From assembly GCA_034435435.1 (NCBI GenBank), contig DAOTXN010000016.1:6444-70443 (forward strand): a DNA stretch of 64,000 nt, in the 5' to 3' direction. The notes under the pieces are model-generated. The model saw only the letters and a program-made list of their open reading frames with translations. It made no database searches and was not told the DNA's origin. The stretch comes from DAOTXN01 sp034435435 (lineage in GTDB: Bacteria; Chloroflexota; Anaerolineae; S140-20). Below, one piece after another: positions 1-8,665 of the stretch (within the stretch, counting starts at the first letter, position 1; each line of letters begins with the position of its first letter). The position numbers were made by a program, and so were the translations under genes.

Positions 1-2
1 CG

Positions 3-2708
3 TGTGAGCCGTGTATGCGCCAGCTAGAGCAGGCCGTCGAGATTTATCGGGGCGGCTTCCTGGCGGGGTTCTTTGTGGACGACAGCACGCTCTTTGAGGA
101 ATGGGCTGTGCTGCTGCGGGAACGGTCCCATCGCCTGGCATTAGACGCGCTCTACCACCTGGCCAGATATCACGAGCGGCGGCGAGATTACGAGCGGGCG
201 CGCCGCTATGCCCGGCGCCAGGTGGAGCTGGAGCCCTGGCGCGAAGAGGCCCATCAGCAATTGATGCGCTTGCTGGCCCGCAGCGGCCAGCGCAGCGCGG
301 CCCTGCGCCAGTACGAGACCTGTCGCCGCATCCTGGCCGCAGAGCTGGGCGTCGCGCCCCACCAAGAGACGACGGCGCTCTACCAACGCATCCGGGCGGC
401 CGGGTCCGCCCGGCCGCACAATTTGCCGGAACAACCCACGCCTTTCGTCGGGCGGGAAACAGAGCTAGCCGAGATCGCGGACCGGCTGGAGAATCCCGCC
501 TGCCGGCTGTTAACCCTGGTCGGCCCCGGGGGGATTGGCAAAACGCGCCTGGCGCTTCAGGCGGCCACCGAGGCCCTGGACGCTTTTCTCCATGGAGCCT
601 ACCTGGCGCCCCTGGCCCCGGTGAGCTCGGTCGAGTTCCTGGTTCCCACGGTAGCGAACGCGCTCGGTTTCCAATTCCACGGCCCGCGAGAGCCGGCGGC
701 GCAGCTTGTAGATTATCTGCGCGAGAAGGAATTGCTGCTGGTGATGGACAGCTTTGAGCATCTCCTCCACGGGACAGGCTGGCTGGCAGACCTCCTGGCC
801 AGCGCTCCCCACGTGAAAATCCTGGCAACGTCCAGGGAGCGTCTGAACCTGCGGGCGGAGTGGCTCTTGTGCGTCGCGGGGCTGTCGTATCCGCCAAATG
901 GGCGAACAACTGAGCAAGGTTGTAGCGCGGTGCAGTTGTTTGTACAGAACGCCAGCCGGGTTCGCGCGGACTTTTCGCTTTCGGAAGAGAACCGGCCTTT
1001 TGTTGCTCGCATCTGCCAACTGGTGGAAGGCATGCCCCTGGGCATCGAATTGGCCGCTGCGTGGGTGCAGATGTTCTCGTGTGAGCAAATCGCCCAAGAG
1101 ATCCAACGGGACCTGGACTTTTTAACCACCCCGCTGCGAGATGTCCCTGAACGGCATCGCAGCATACGCGCCGTCTTTGATCATTCCTGGAACCGGCTCT
1201 CAGAGATGGAACGAGACGTGTTTGGCAAGCTATCTGTCTTTCGCGGCGGGTTTGGGCCAGAGGCAGCTACAAAAGTGGCCGGAGCCTCCCGGCCGGTCCT
1301 GGCTGCCCTGTTGGACAAATCCTTGTTGCACCAGCTCCCCTCAGAGCGATACGACATGCACGAGTTGTTGCGGCAGTGTGCGGCCGAGAAACTTGACCAG
1401 GTTCCCGCAATGGCGGAAAAGACGCCGGGCCTGCACAGCGCCTACTATGCGGATTTTTTGCAGCAACGGGAAAAACGCCTGAAAAGCACGGAACAAAAAG
1501 ACGCCCTGGAAGAGATTGGCGCTGAGATTGACAACGTGCGTATGGGGTGGCGCTGGGCGGTAGAGCGCAGAGAGGATGAAATCGTTCAAAAGTACCTGGA
1601 CAGTCTCTATTATTTCTACATCGTAAGGGGCTGGTTTCAAGAGGGAGAAGGCGCCTTCGAGAGAGCGGCTACCCGCTTCGGAGCCGACTCACCTTCAGAC
1701 GAGGATGCCCTCACAGGCAGGCCAGGCGCTGTTTTGGGCCGGGCTATGGCGCGACAGGGTAGGTTTGCTTTTCACCTCGGTCACTATGAAAAAGCCAGAA
1801 AACTGTGCCAAACGGGCCTGGCTATCTCGCGCCGCCTGGGTGATTGGGAGAACGTGGCCTTTGCGCTGCTCAATTTAGGCTGTGTGTCCCACGTGCTGGG
1901 CGAATACGTGGAGGCCAGGCAATTGTGTCAAGACAGCCTTTCCAGCTACCGAGATTTAGGCGATCAGCCGGGCGTAGCGTTCTGCCTCAATAACCTGGGC
2001 AACGTGGCCCGGGCGCAGGGAGAGTATGACGCGGCCAGGCGACTCTACCAGGACTGCTTTGCCATTCGCCGCAAGATTGGCGACGCGCAAGGCACAGCCA
2101 TCGCCCTTAACAATCTGAGCAACGTTGCCGAGGCGTTGGGCGAATACGCAGAGGCCCAACGATTGTATCGGGAGTGCCTCGCAATTTGCCAGGAGATAGG
2201 CTACCAACCGGGCATGGCGGCCTCGCTCACCAATCTGGGCTACGTGGCCTGGAAGCTGGGCGAATGCGCGGAGGCGAAACGGTTGCACCAGGAAAGCCTG
2301 GCCATAAAAAGGGAGCTCGGCGACCGCCGGAGCATTGCGCTCTCGCTCATCAATATAGGCGAGGTGACCTGTACGCGGGGAGAGTTTCAAGCGTCTCGGG
2401 CCTACCTGGCCGAAGCTTTGAAACTGGCCGCAGAGCTCCAACTGGTCCCGGTGATTTTGGAAGCGCTGATGGGTATGGCCGCTCTTTTGGCAAAAACAGG
2501 CCAGGAGGGACAGGCCCTGGAGCTGTGCGCCTTTATCTCAAGTCACCCTTCCACCAGAAAAGAGGTGCACGACAGAGCCACGACGTTGCTGGCCTCTCAT
2601 TTGCCGGCGCAAGTCGTTGCAGCGGCCCAGGCCGGGGAAACAGCCGGTACCCTCGAAGCAATGGTCGAAAAGGTGCTAAAATCGTTCCCGCTCACAGAGA
2701 GCGTGTAG
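3..2708 (+). CDS. BTAD / NB-ARC ATPase / TPR transcriptional regulator (5' truncated by window edge)
   Basis: The reading frame is open to the left edge, so the N-terminus, probably a winged-helix DNA-binding domain, lies outside the window. Visible in order are a bacterial transcriptional activation (BTAD) helical domain (first ~120 residues), a STAND/NB-ARC ATPase with Walker A LVGPGGIGKTRLA near residue 167 and a Walker B-like strand LLLVMDSFEHL, and from about residue 600 six or more TPR repeats whose LGxxxEAxxLYQxCLAIxRxxGD pattern is very regular. Proteins of this AfsR/SARP-like architecture are ATP-dependent transcription activators; the TPRs probably bind a peptide or protein partner. 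The target genes cannot be deduced here. It converges on the UMF1 transporter gene with only 14 bp between the stop codons. Confidence 0.85.
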   Translation, partial: CEPCMRQLEQAVEIYRGGFLAGFFVDDSTLFEEWAVLLRERSHRLALDALYHLARYHERRRDYERARRYARRQVELEPWREEAHQQLMRLLARSGQRSAALRQYETCRRILAAELGVAPHQETTALYQRIRAAGSARPHNLPEQPTPFVGRETELAEIADRLENPACRLLTLVGPGGIGKTRLALQAATEALDAFLHGAYLAPLAPVSSVEFLVPTVANALGFQFHGPREPAAQLVDYLREKELLLVMDSFEHLLHGTGWLADLLASAPHVKILATSRERLNLRAEWLLCVAGLSYPPNGRTTEQGCSAVQLFVQNASRVRADFSLSEENRPFVARICQLVEGMPLGIELAAAWVQMFSCEQIAQEIQRDLDFLTTPLRDVPERHRSIRAVFDHSWNRLSEMERDVFGKLSVFRGGFGPEAATKVAGASRPVLAALLDKSLLHQLPSERYDMHELLRQCAAEKLDQVPAMAEKTPGLHSAYYADFLQQREKRLKSTEQKDALEEIGAEIDNVRMGWRWAVERREDEIVQKYLDSLYYFYIVRGWFQEGEGAFERAATRFGADSPSDEDALTGRPGAVLGRAMARQGRFAFHLGHYEKARKLCQTGLAISRRLGDWENVAFALLNLGCVSHVLGEYVEARQLCQDSLSSYRDLGDQPGVAFCLNNLGNVARAQGEYDAARRLYQDCFAIRRKIGDAQGTAIALNNLSNVAEALGEYAEAQRLYRECLAICQEIGYQPGMAASLTNLGYVAWKLGECAEAKRLHQESLAIKRELGDRRSIALSLINIGEVTCTRGEFQASRAYLAEALKLAAELQLVPVILEALMGMAALLAKTGQEGQALELCAFISSHPSTRKEVHDRATTLLASHLPAQVVAAAQAGETAGTLEAMVEKVLKSFPLTESV

Positions 2709-2722
2709 TACTTTTCCGACCG

Positions 2723-4714
2723 TTAATCCCCGCCTGTCGCGCCCAGCACGGCCGCGTCTTCTTGTTGCGCCACGCGCCGCCCTTCTTCGATATTCACCCG
2801 CCGCAGCATAAAGATGCCAAAGAAAAAGAGCACGATCAGGCTCAACACCGCCGGGCGACTGCTGTCGAACATGGTCGCCGCGGCCGCAAAGAGCAGCGGG
2901 CCGATGATGGCCGAGAACTTTTCCATCACCCCGTACAATCCAAAAAACTCGCCGCTCTTGGCCGCCGGCGACATGCTGGCATACAAGCTGCGGCTGAGGG
3001 CCTGGCTGCCGCCCTGCACCATGGCCACCATCCACGCCAACAGCCAGAACTCGATGGTCGAGTCGAGGAAAAAGCCCCACACGGCGATGGCGGCGTAAAC
3101 GCTCAACGCCAGGATGATGCCGCGCCGGGTATCCATACGCTCGGCCAGCCCGGAGAAGAGCCTGCGCCCCAGCAGCCACGCGAATATGCCGCCGATCACC
3201 TCCAACACCACGATCAAACCGATGATGATGGGCAGGCTATTCTGGCGAATGGGAGGCAGCACGGTGATTTCAGCGACGGTCATGCGCGCGCCCGCGCTCT
3301 GGGCGTCTTTGTCGCCTGTGTTGACCAGGCTCAACACGTGCTGGCCGGGTTCGTCGGCCTGGATTTCCTGGGTCACGCCGTAGCGCACAGTCCTTTGGTA
3401 AGCGTCGATCTCGAGCGGATCGTCGGTGTCGGGATCAATGTAGGGCTGGCCGTCTATCTCGACCCTCCAGATGCCCCGGTCGGGGCCGGTGCTGTAGGTC
3501 AGTTCGACCTTTTGGCCGTTAAAGGGGAAATCGACCCGGGCGCCAGGTTCGGTTGTGGTGCGATACAGAGCGTCCTCGGCGGCGCGGAGCTTGCCGGCCG
3601 AGACGGTCTCGCTCTCCCACGCCCCCACAAAGCCAAACGCGGCGTGGTCAACGGCGTAATCGCCTTCACCGACGTGCGTGGCCGTGTCTTTATAAGGCGG
3701 TAACGACGCGCCGGTGATTTCCTGTGGTAAGATGTGCGCCCCCGCAATGCCCACCACGGGCAACACGACCAGACTGAACAGGATGAACGCCAAAAAGAGC
3801 GGGCGGCGCGGCTCGGCTTGGCTCGGCAAGCGTCCAAAAATAAGGCTGAACGGGATGCCCACAAACTGCACCAGTAAAATCGCCAGGATCAGCTCAATGT
3901 CGCCAAAGCCCAATTCCGCGCCGTAAATGGCCGCCACGCCGATAATCGTGCCGATGCCGTCGTTGTAGATCAAAAATGCGACCAGATATTTGAACAACTC
4001 GCGGTATTGGCGAATGTCGCGCAAAGTGTCGCGCAGCCGCCTAAAGCTCACACCGACGACGCTCTCGCCAGGGGCCAGCGCAGCCGTGGCAGCCGGCGGT
4101 TCGGGCACGCGCGTGAGCACCGGGATGGAAAAGATGGCCCACCAGATCGCCACGCTCAAAAACGAAAGCCGCGGACCCCACGTGCCGGGCAAAAACTGGA
4201 TCATCACCACATTGATCGCCAGCAGCAGACCGCCGCCCAGATAGCCCAAAGCGTAGGCGCGGGTCGAGACCCGGTCCTGGTCATCCTTGCGCGCCACGTG
4301 AGGCAACAGCGCATCGGAAAAGACAATCGAGGCATTAAAGCCAATCTTGCCGATCACAAAGAGGATCGAGGCCAGCAGCCAGTCGCCGGTATCCACGAGA
4401 ACCAGCAACCCCGTCCCAATAATGCCAATGCCGGCAAAGAACGACAGGAAGCGTTTCTTGCCGCGCATCACGTCCGAGATGGTGCCCAGGATGGGAGAAA
4501 AAATCGCCACGATCAAGAGCGAGACGCTCAGGCCGATGCTCCAATAGGACGTGGCGACGGCTTTGCTGGGCAGCGTGGCCCCGGCCACCTGGCTGTAATA
4601 CACCGGCAGCACGACCGCCAGGATGGTGGTGGCAAAGGCCGAGTTGGCCCAGTCATACATGCACCAAGCATTGACGAGCTGGGCATAAGTGTAGTTTTTT
4701 ACCCTTGAGCGCAT
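2723..4714 (-). CDS. UMF1/Atg22-family MFS transporter with an inserted soluble beta-rich domain
   Basis: Integral membrane transporter of 663 residues. The N-terminus ([21 protein letters not shown], ~20-40) and SDVMRGKKR (~80-88) are typical of the UMF1/Atg22 branch of the major facilitator superfamily, which in yeast exports amino acids from the vacuole; the bacterial substrate is unknown. The family is usually about 420-480 residues. The extra length is one hydrophilic block at about 328-490, between two membrane segments, rich in alternating beta-strand pattern ([31 protein letters not shown]), as in a carbohydrate-binding-like sandwich. The ATG at 4714 follows a strong AGGGAGGGG Shine-Dalgarno site. 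Confidence 0.85.
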   Translation of the reverse strand: MRSRVKNYTYAQLVNAWCMYDWANSAFATTILAVVLPVYYSQVAGATLPSKAVATSYWSIGLSVSLLIVAIFSPILGTISDVMRGKKRFLSFFAGIGIIGTGLLVLVDTGDWLLASILFVIGKIGFNASIVFSDALLPHVARKDDQDRVSTRAYALGYLGGGLLLAINVVMIQFLPGTWGPRLSFLSVAIWWAIFSIPVLTRVPEPPAATAALAPGESVVGVSFRRLRDTLRDIRQYRELFKYLVAFLIYNDGIGTIIGVAAIYGAELGFGDIELILAILLVQFVGIPFSLIFGRLPSQAEPRRPLFLAFILFSLVVLPVVGIAGAHILPQEITGASLPPYKDTATHVGEGDYAVDHAAFGFVGAWESETVSAGKLRAAEDALYRTTTEPGARVDFPFNGQKVELTYSTGPDRGIWRVEIDGQPYIDPDTDDPLEIDAYQRTVRYGVTQEIQADEPGQHVLSLVNTGDKDAQSAGARMTVAEITVLPPIRQNSLPIIIGLIVVLEVIGGIFAWLLGRRLFSGLAERMDTRRGIILALSVYAAIAVWGFFLDSTIEFWLLAWMVAMVQGGSQALSRSLYASMSPAAKSGEFFGLYGVMEKFSAIIGPLLFAAAATMFDSSRPAVLSLIVLFFFGIFMLRRVNIEEGRRVAQQEDAAVLGATGGD

Positions 4715-4762
4715 GATTTCCCCTCCCTGTGGCGTATGGCTTTTGATGCAAATCCGGCCATT

Positions 4763-4790
4763 ATTGTACTCGGATTAAAATTTGAAGCAA
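4763..4790 (-). promoter_or_regulatory. Candidate sigma70-type promoter for the UMF1 transporter
   Basis: On the minus strand TTGCTT (4790-4785) and TACAAT (4768-4763) are separated by 16 bp, about 50 bp upstream of the transporter start. Both hexamers are close to consensus; the call is by eye. Confidence 0.5.
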
Positions 4791-4842
4791 GCCAAGCCTG
4801 CCTGACAGGAAACCGGAGGGGCCGGCGGTATATTTGGCGTTT

Positions 4843-7083
4843 TCACATTTTGGGGGCAGGGTTAGCGTTTGAGCGGATCTTGGCCCTGTGCCGAGCCGGC
4901 GAGGTGAGACTTGCCTCGGCCACAGCTACGCGCACGCTACATACCTTGTAATCGGGGATTTTGGCCCGTTTGTCCAGCCGGTTGTCGGTGAGTACGTTGG
5001 CGGCGGCCTCGGCAAAGTGAAAGGGGATGAACACCGTGCCTGCGGGCGAGCGCCCCGTGACCAACAGGCGGACGGTGATGGCTCCGCGCCGGCTGGACAC
5101 CTCTACCCGGTCGCCGGTTTCCAACCCCAGCCGGGCGGCGTCGTGGGGATGCATCTCGACGGTGCACTCGGGCCAGATTGCGTCCAGCGCCGAGACGCGG
5201 GTCATTGTGCCTCCGTGCCAGTGGTACAGCACGCGCCCAGTGCTGAGCACCAGGGGGTATTCGTCGTCGGGCAGCTCGCTCTCGGTTCCATACTCCACCG
5301 GCCAGAACTTGCCCCGCCCACGCGGAAACTCGTCCTCGAACAGATACGGCGTGCCGGAGTGGTCGAGCGCCGGGCAGGGCCAGTGCACGCCGCCCTCGCG
5401 CTCCAGCCGCGCGTAGGTGATGCCGTAAAAATCGGGCGTGACGCGGCGCATCTCTTCCCACACGTCGGAGGGGTGGGCGTAAGTCCAATCGGCGAGCACG
5501 GCGTCGGCATGCTGACAGAGGTGTGCGTCGAACTCGCGGGTGGAACCGTCGGGGTGCTGTTCGGCCTGCTCACAAATCAGCCGTACCGTCCGCCGGGCCA
5601 GGTCAGAGAGGATGTCCCAGTCGGCGCGGGCCTGACCGGGCGGCTGGATGGCCTTGCGCCCGCGCTGCACGCGGCGGTCCGAGTTGGTAAAAGTGCCGTC
5701 CTTTTCGGCAAAGCTGGCCGCGGGCAGGATCACGTCGGCGTACACGTTGGTCTCGTTGAAAAAAATGTCCTGGGCCACGAAAAACTCGAGTTGCTCGACC
5801 GCGTGCTGGGCGTGGCGCAGGTTCGGCTCGCTCATCAGCGGATTTTCGCCCATCACGAACCAGCCCCGCACGCGCCCGGTGAGCACACCGTCCACCATCT
5901 CGGTGACGGTCAGGCCGGGCTGCTCGGGCAGGCGGACGTGCCATGCCTCCTCAAAGCGCTGGCGCACGTCGGGATGGGTGAGCGGCTGGTAGGCGGTGTA
6001 CACGTTGGGCAGTCCGCCCACGTCGGAACAGCCTTGCACGTTGTTCTGGCCGCGCAGCGGGTTCAGTCCCGTGCCGGGCCGCCCCACGTGACCGCACATC
6101 AGAGCCAGATTGGTCAAAGTGAGCGTGTTGTCGGTGCCGTGCGTGCTCTGGCTGATGCCCATGCCCCAGTACATGGCCGCCGCCCCGGCCCCGGCGTACA
6201 GGCGCGCCGCGCGGCGGATGTCGTCGGCGGGCACGCCGGTGATGCGCTCGGCCCATTCGGGGGTTTTGTCTTCCAGGCTTTTCACGTATTCGGCAAAGCC
6301 CTCGGTGCGGGCGGCGATAAAGGCCTCGTTGTAAAGTTTTTCTTTGACCACGACGTGGGCCATGGCGTTGAACAGGGCTGTGTCGGTGCCGGGTTGATGG
6401 CGCAGCCACAGCTCGGCAAAATGGGTCATCTCGGTCTGGCGCGGGTCGGCCACGATGAGCCGGGCGCCGTTTTTGCGCACCGCTTGCTTGAGAAAGGTAG
6501 CGATGACCGGGTGGGTCTCGGCGGTGTTGGAGCCGATGACCATGAAACATTCCAGGTCTTTCATTTCGGCAATCGAGTTGCTCATGGCGCTGGAACCGAT
6601 AGCCAGTTGCAGGCCGGTCACACTGCCGGCGTGGCACAACCGGGCGCAATGGTCCACGTTGTTGGTGCCGATGACCGCCCGCACATATTTCTGCAGCAAA
6701 TAGTTATCTTCGTTGGTGGCCTTGGCGCAGGCGTTGGCGGTGATGCTGTCGGGACCGTATTGCCAGCGCAGCTCCAACAAGCGTCGGGCGACCAGGTCCA
6801 GCGCCTCGTCCCACGTCGCTTCACGCCAGTCGCCGGGGCCGGCGGCGGCGGTTCGTGCGCCGGGCGCTTGCGGTTCGCGGCGGATGAGCGGCGCGGTCAG
6901 GCGACCGGCGCCATGCACAAAGTCTATGCCATAGCGCCCCTTGACGCACAGCCGGCCATAGTTGGGCGCGGCGTCGAACGGCGCATCCACGCGCACGACG
7001 CGCTCATCTTGAATGTTCAACAACACCTGACAACCCACCCCACAATACGGACAAGTCGAACGCACCACACGATCCATTTCCAT
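4843..7083 (-). CDS. fdhA: Formate dehydrogenase catalytic (alpha) subunit, Cys-type
   Basis: Molybdenum/tungsten bis-MGD oxidoreductase of 746 residues oxidising formate to CO2. The N-terminal [4Fe-4S] site is C11-x2-C14-x3-C18 with C46 (LCVKG). The metal ligand is cysteine: the active-site stretch NNVDHCARLCHAGSV has C150 where E. coli FdhF has selenocysteine, followed by the catalytic His. Later come NVQGCSDVGGLPN and MGENPLMSEPN cofactor-binding segments and a C-terminal MGD-binding domain (TGRVLYHWHGGTMTR). It lacks the N-terminal ferredoxin extension found in many NAD-linked enzymes; that part is the separate HoxU-like gene just upstream (83 bp away). With the NuoE-NuoF fusion at 10126-12237 this suggests a soluble NAD-dependent formate dehydrogenase. 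Confidence 0.92.
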   Translation of the reverse strand: MEMDRVVRSTCPYCGVGCQVLLNIQDERVVRVDAPFDAAPNYGRLCVKGRYGIDFVHGAGRLTAPLIRREPQAPGARTAAAGPGDWREATWDEALDLVARRLLELRWQYGPDSITANACAKATNEDNYLLQKYVRAVIGTNNVDHCARLCHAGSVTGLQLAIGSSAMSNSIAEMKDLECFMVIGSNTAETHPVIATFLKQAVRKNGARLIVADPRQTEMTHFAELWLRHQPGTDTALFNAMAHVVVKEKLYNEAFIAARTEGFAEYVKSLEDKTPEWAERITGVPADDIRRAARLYAGAGAAAMYWGMGISQSTHGTDNTLTLTNLALMCGHVGRPGTGLNPLRGQNNVQGCSDVGGLPNVYTAYQPLTHPDVRQRFEEAWHVRLPEQPGLTVTEMVDGVLTGRVRGWFVMGENPLMSEPNLRHAQHAVEQLEFFVAQDIFFNETNVYADVILPAASFAEKDGTFTNSDRRVQRGRKAIQPPGQARADWDILSDLARRTVRLICEQAEQHPDGSTREFDAHLCQHADAVLADWTYAHPSDVWEEMRRVTPDFYGITYARLEREGGVHWPCPALDHSGTPYLFEDEFPRGRGKFWPVEYGTESELPDDEYPLVLSTGRVLYHWHGGTMTRVSALDAIWPECTVEMHPHDAARLGLETGDRVEVSSRRGAITVRLLVTGRSPAGTVFIPFHFAEAAANVLTDNRLDKRAKIPDYKVCSVRVAVAEASLTSPARHRAKIRSNANPAPKM

Positions 7084-7104
7084 CAGCCATTCTCCAAGAA
7101 ATCA

Positions 7105-7166
7105 ACCACGGATTGCACAGATTTCACAGACAAAGCAAAATCCGTGTAATCCGTGAAATCTGTGGT
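7105..7166. repeat. Imperfect inverted repeat with ATCCGTG/CAGATTTCAC words
   Basis: Fills most of the gap between the HoxU-like gene and fdhA. A perfect 10-bp inverted pair CAGATTTCAC (7118-7127) / GTGAAATCTG (7153-7162) sits inside ends that pair as ACCAC/GTGGT. The same words recur at about 29895-29975 between the nucleotidyltransferase and PHP genes, so it belongs to a dispersed repeat family. In RNA it would form a hairpin between the two cistrons. Confidence 0.7.
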
Positions 7167-7805
7167 CTATCCCTGCTCCAATTCGAACTCAACTTTGGCT
7201 TTAAGCGCGCCGGTGGGACACACGCCCACGCAGTTGCCGCAAAAGACACACGTGGTGTCGGGCATGGGCTGACCGAAGACGGTGGCGACGTGGCTCTCCA
7301 TGCCCCGCCCGCCCCAGGTGAGGGCAAAGGTATACTGCACATCGTCGGCGCACACCTGGATGCAGCGCCAGCACATCACGCACTGGCTATAATCGCGCAC
7401 GTAAAAGGGGTTGTCGTCGTACACCTCGAACGCGCGCCGCTTGCCCCCGGCAAAGCGCTCCACGTCCGCGCCGTAGCGCTTGATGTACACCTGAATCTCC
7501 GGCGCTTGGCTCAGGTCTACCGTGGAGGCCAGCAGCTCCAAAATCACCCGCCGGGCCGCGTTGACCCGCTCTGTCTCGGTGTTGACGATCATATCGGGCC
7601 GGACCGGGACCACGCACGCCGGTTGCAGCACGCGCGCGCCAACCACCTCGACTGTGCACAGCCGGCACACGGCGTTGGCGGTCAGGTTGGGGTGGTAGCA
7701 GAGGGCGGGGATTTCGACGCCGATGGTCCGGGCGGCCTGCAGAATCGTCGCGCCGGGCGGCACGCGCACGGTCTGCCCGTTGATGGTCAGCGAAACAAAT
7801 TCCAT
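7167..7805 (-). CDS. HoxU-like iron-sulfur subunit of NAD-dependent formate dehydrogenase
   Basis: A 212-residue protein resembling HoxU and the N-terminus of NuoG. A plant-type [2Fe-2S] ferredoxin domain has C36, C47, C50 and C64; a linker follows, then two [4Fe-4S] clusters in CxxCxxCxxxC form (C142, 145, 148, 152 and C186, 189, 192, 196, the latter ending CPTGAL). It would pass electrons between the formate site of FdhA and the flavin of the NuoE-NuoF-like subunit. The ATG at 7805 lies directly after the stop of the GNAT gene (7807), so the two are likely translationally coupled. Assignment to formate dehydrogenase rather than hydrogenase rests on the adjacent fdhA and the absence of hydrogenase genes. 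Confidence 0.88.
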   Translation of the reverse strand: MEFVSLTINGQTVRVPPGATILQAARTIGVEIPALCYHPNLTANAVCRLCTVEVVGARVLQPACVVPVRPDMIVNTETERVNAARRVILELLASTVDLSQAPEIQVYIKRYGADVERFAGGKRRAFEVYDDNPFYVRDYSQCVMCWRCIQVCADDVQYTFALTWGGRGMESHVATVFGQPMPDTTCVFCGNCVGVCPTGALKAKVEFELEQG

Positions 7806-7806
7806 T

Positions 7807-8364
7807 TTAACCGTCCTTGAAATCTTGTGGAATCAGCGAGTGCATCACGGCGTCGTGGATGCGGTCGCGCACCGGCATCCGGTTGCGCAGCACCCCCTCG
7901 CGCGTCGCGCCGACTTTTTCGGCCACGCGCAGACTGGCGCGGTTGTCCACGGCGACGACGATCTCGACCCGCACAAGCTCGATGCGCTCGAAAGCCAAGC
8001 GCGCCATCAACTGGACCGCCCGGCTGGCGATCCCCCGGCGCGTGCGGCCGGTGCGCACCCAATAGCCCAGGTCGGCCATGCGATACGTGGGGCTCACGTG
8101 GCTCAAGCCACAGCCGCCCAGAAACTCCCCGTCCGAAGCGGCGGTGATGGCGAATTGATAATTCGTCCCCGCTTCCCAGCCCGCCGGCAGCGATTCGATC
8201 CACTTGCGAGCGTCCTGCTCGCCAAAGCCGTCGTAGCACCAGGACATCCACGGCTTTAACTCTGGAATGGATTCCCGGACCGCTTCGACGAGCAGCGGGG
8301 CGTCATCCAGGCGATAAGGTCGAAGCAATACCACGCCATCGGATAGCCGGACCGGTTCCGACAT
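7807..8364 (-). CDS. GNAT-family N-acetyltransferase (RimJ/RimL-like)
   Basis: A 185-residue acetyl-CoA-dependent acetyltransferase. The start MSEPVRLSDGVVLLRPYRLDDA, the strand AITAASDGEFLGGCGL and the acyl-CoA site GRTRRGIASRAVQLM followed by VDNRASLRVAEKVGATREGVLRNR match the RimJ/RimL-type family that acetylates protein N-termini or small amines. The chosen ATG at 8364 has an AAAGGATG ribosome site; an in-frame extension to 8499 would run into the MITE at 8417-8533 and is rejected. The stop codon is one base from the HoxU-like start, so it is the first gene of a GNAT-hoxU-fdhA unit. Its substrate is unknown. Confidence 0.85.
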   Translation of the reverse strand: MSEPVRLSDGVVLLRPYRLDDAPLLVEAVRESIPELKPWMSWCYDGFGEQDARKWIESLPAGWEAGTNYQFAITAASDGEFLGGCGLSHVSPTYRMADLGYWVRTGRTRRGIASRAVQLMARLAFERIELVRVEIVVAVDNRASLRVAEKVGATREGVLRNRMPVRDRIHDAVMHSLIPQDFKDG

Positions 8365-8416
8365 ATTGTGTTCCCATCCTTTTGATGATATAATTCCGGC
8401 GTCGCCAATCAGGTGA

Positions 8417-8533
8417 CTAGCAGCCTGTCGGAGAACCCTGTAATATAGGGCCTTGTGCCCGTTTTTTGCTCGTTTTGCGCCCATTTTGGACGCCCACAAG
8501 GGGCTAAATTACGTCTCTCCGACAGGCTGCTAG
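8417..8533. mobile_element. MITE-like element, copy 1 (117 bp)
   Basis: Bounded by CTAG on both sides with terminal inverted repeats CAGCCTGTCGGAGA / TCTCCGACAGGCTG. The ends extend imperfectly (CCTTGTGCCC... / ...CACAAGGGGC) so the element folds into a long hairpin. A second copy with nearly the same ends and a shorter middle is at 10011-10105. CTAG may be a 4-bp target duplication. It encodes no protein. Confidence 0.85.
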
Positions 8534-8604
8534 GGTTCCTCTGGCGTTTGCCAGGTCTGGTCCGAGCGTCACACAAAGTACCTAAAGGGACAAAAGCCTG
8601 GAGG
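8530..8604 (+). promoter_or_regulatory. ykkC-class riboswitch aptamer (ligand not determined)
   Basis: Three blocks match what I recall of the ykkC leader consensus, in order: CTAGGGTTCC at 8530-8539, CTGGTCCGAG near 8557-8566, and GGGACAAAAGCCTGGAG at 8588-8604. A small hairpin CTGGCGTTTGCCAG lies between the first two. A terminator-like hairpin follows directly, and a DMT-family exporter gene lies 60 bp downstream. ykkC RNAs fall into subtypes sensing guanidine, ppGpp, PRPP or nucleotide diphosphates; the third block here is not canonical enough for me to choose. The 5' edge coincides with the CTAG end of the MITE. Confidence 0.62.
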
Positions 8605-8646
8605 GGTTAGATTGCCGTGCGATGTCGCACGCCGCTAACCCTTTTT
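8603..8646 (+). terminator. Attenuator-type terminator of the riboswitch
   Basis: GGGGTTAG (8603-8610) pairs with CTAACCC (8635-8641) around an inner stem GTGCGA-TG-TCGCAC, followed by TTTTT. It starts within the last bases of the aptamer and ends 19 bp before the DMT gene start, the geometry of a transcription-terminating expression platform. Confidence 0.7.
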
Positions 8647-8665
8647 ATTTGTCGGGAGGTCTGTG

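Noticed and set aside
4843..7083. Selenocysteine formate dehydrogenase
   Set aside because: The active-site codon encodes Cys (C150) and no in-frame UGA is present.
4888..7149. 753-codon open frame antisense to fdhA
   Set aside because: It mirrors the fdhA codon pattern, encodes a Gly/His/Val-rich product without recognisable domains and has no ribosome site; high GC explains the lack of stops.
8365..8499. In-frame N-terminal extension of the GNAT gene
   Set aside because: It runs into the MITE at 8417-8533, has no homology to the family and is upstream of a good ribosome site and ATG at 8364.
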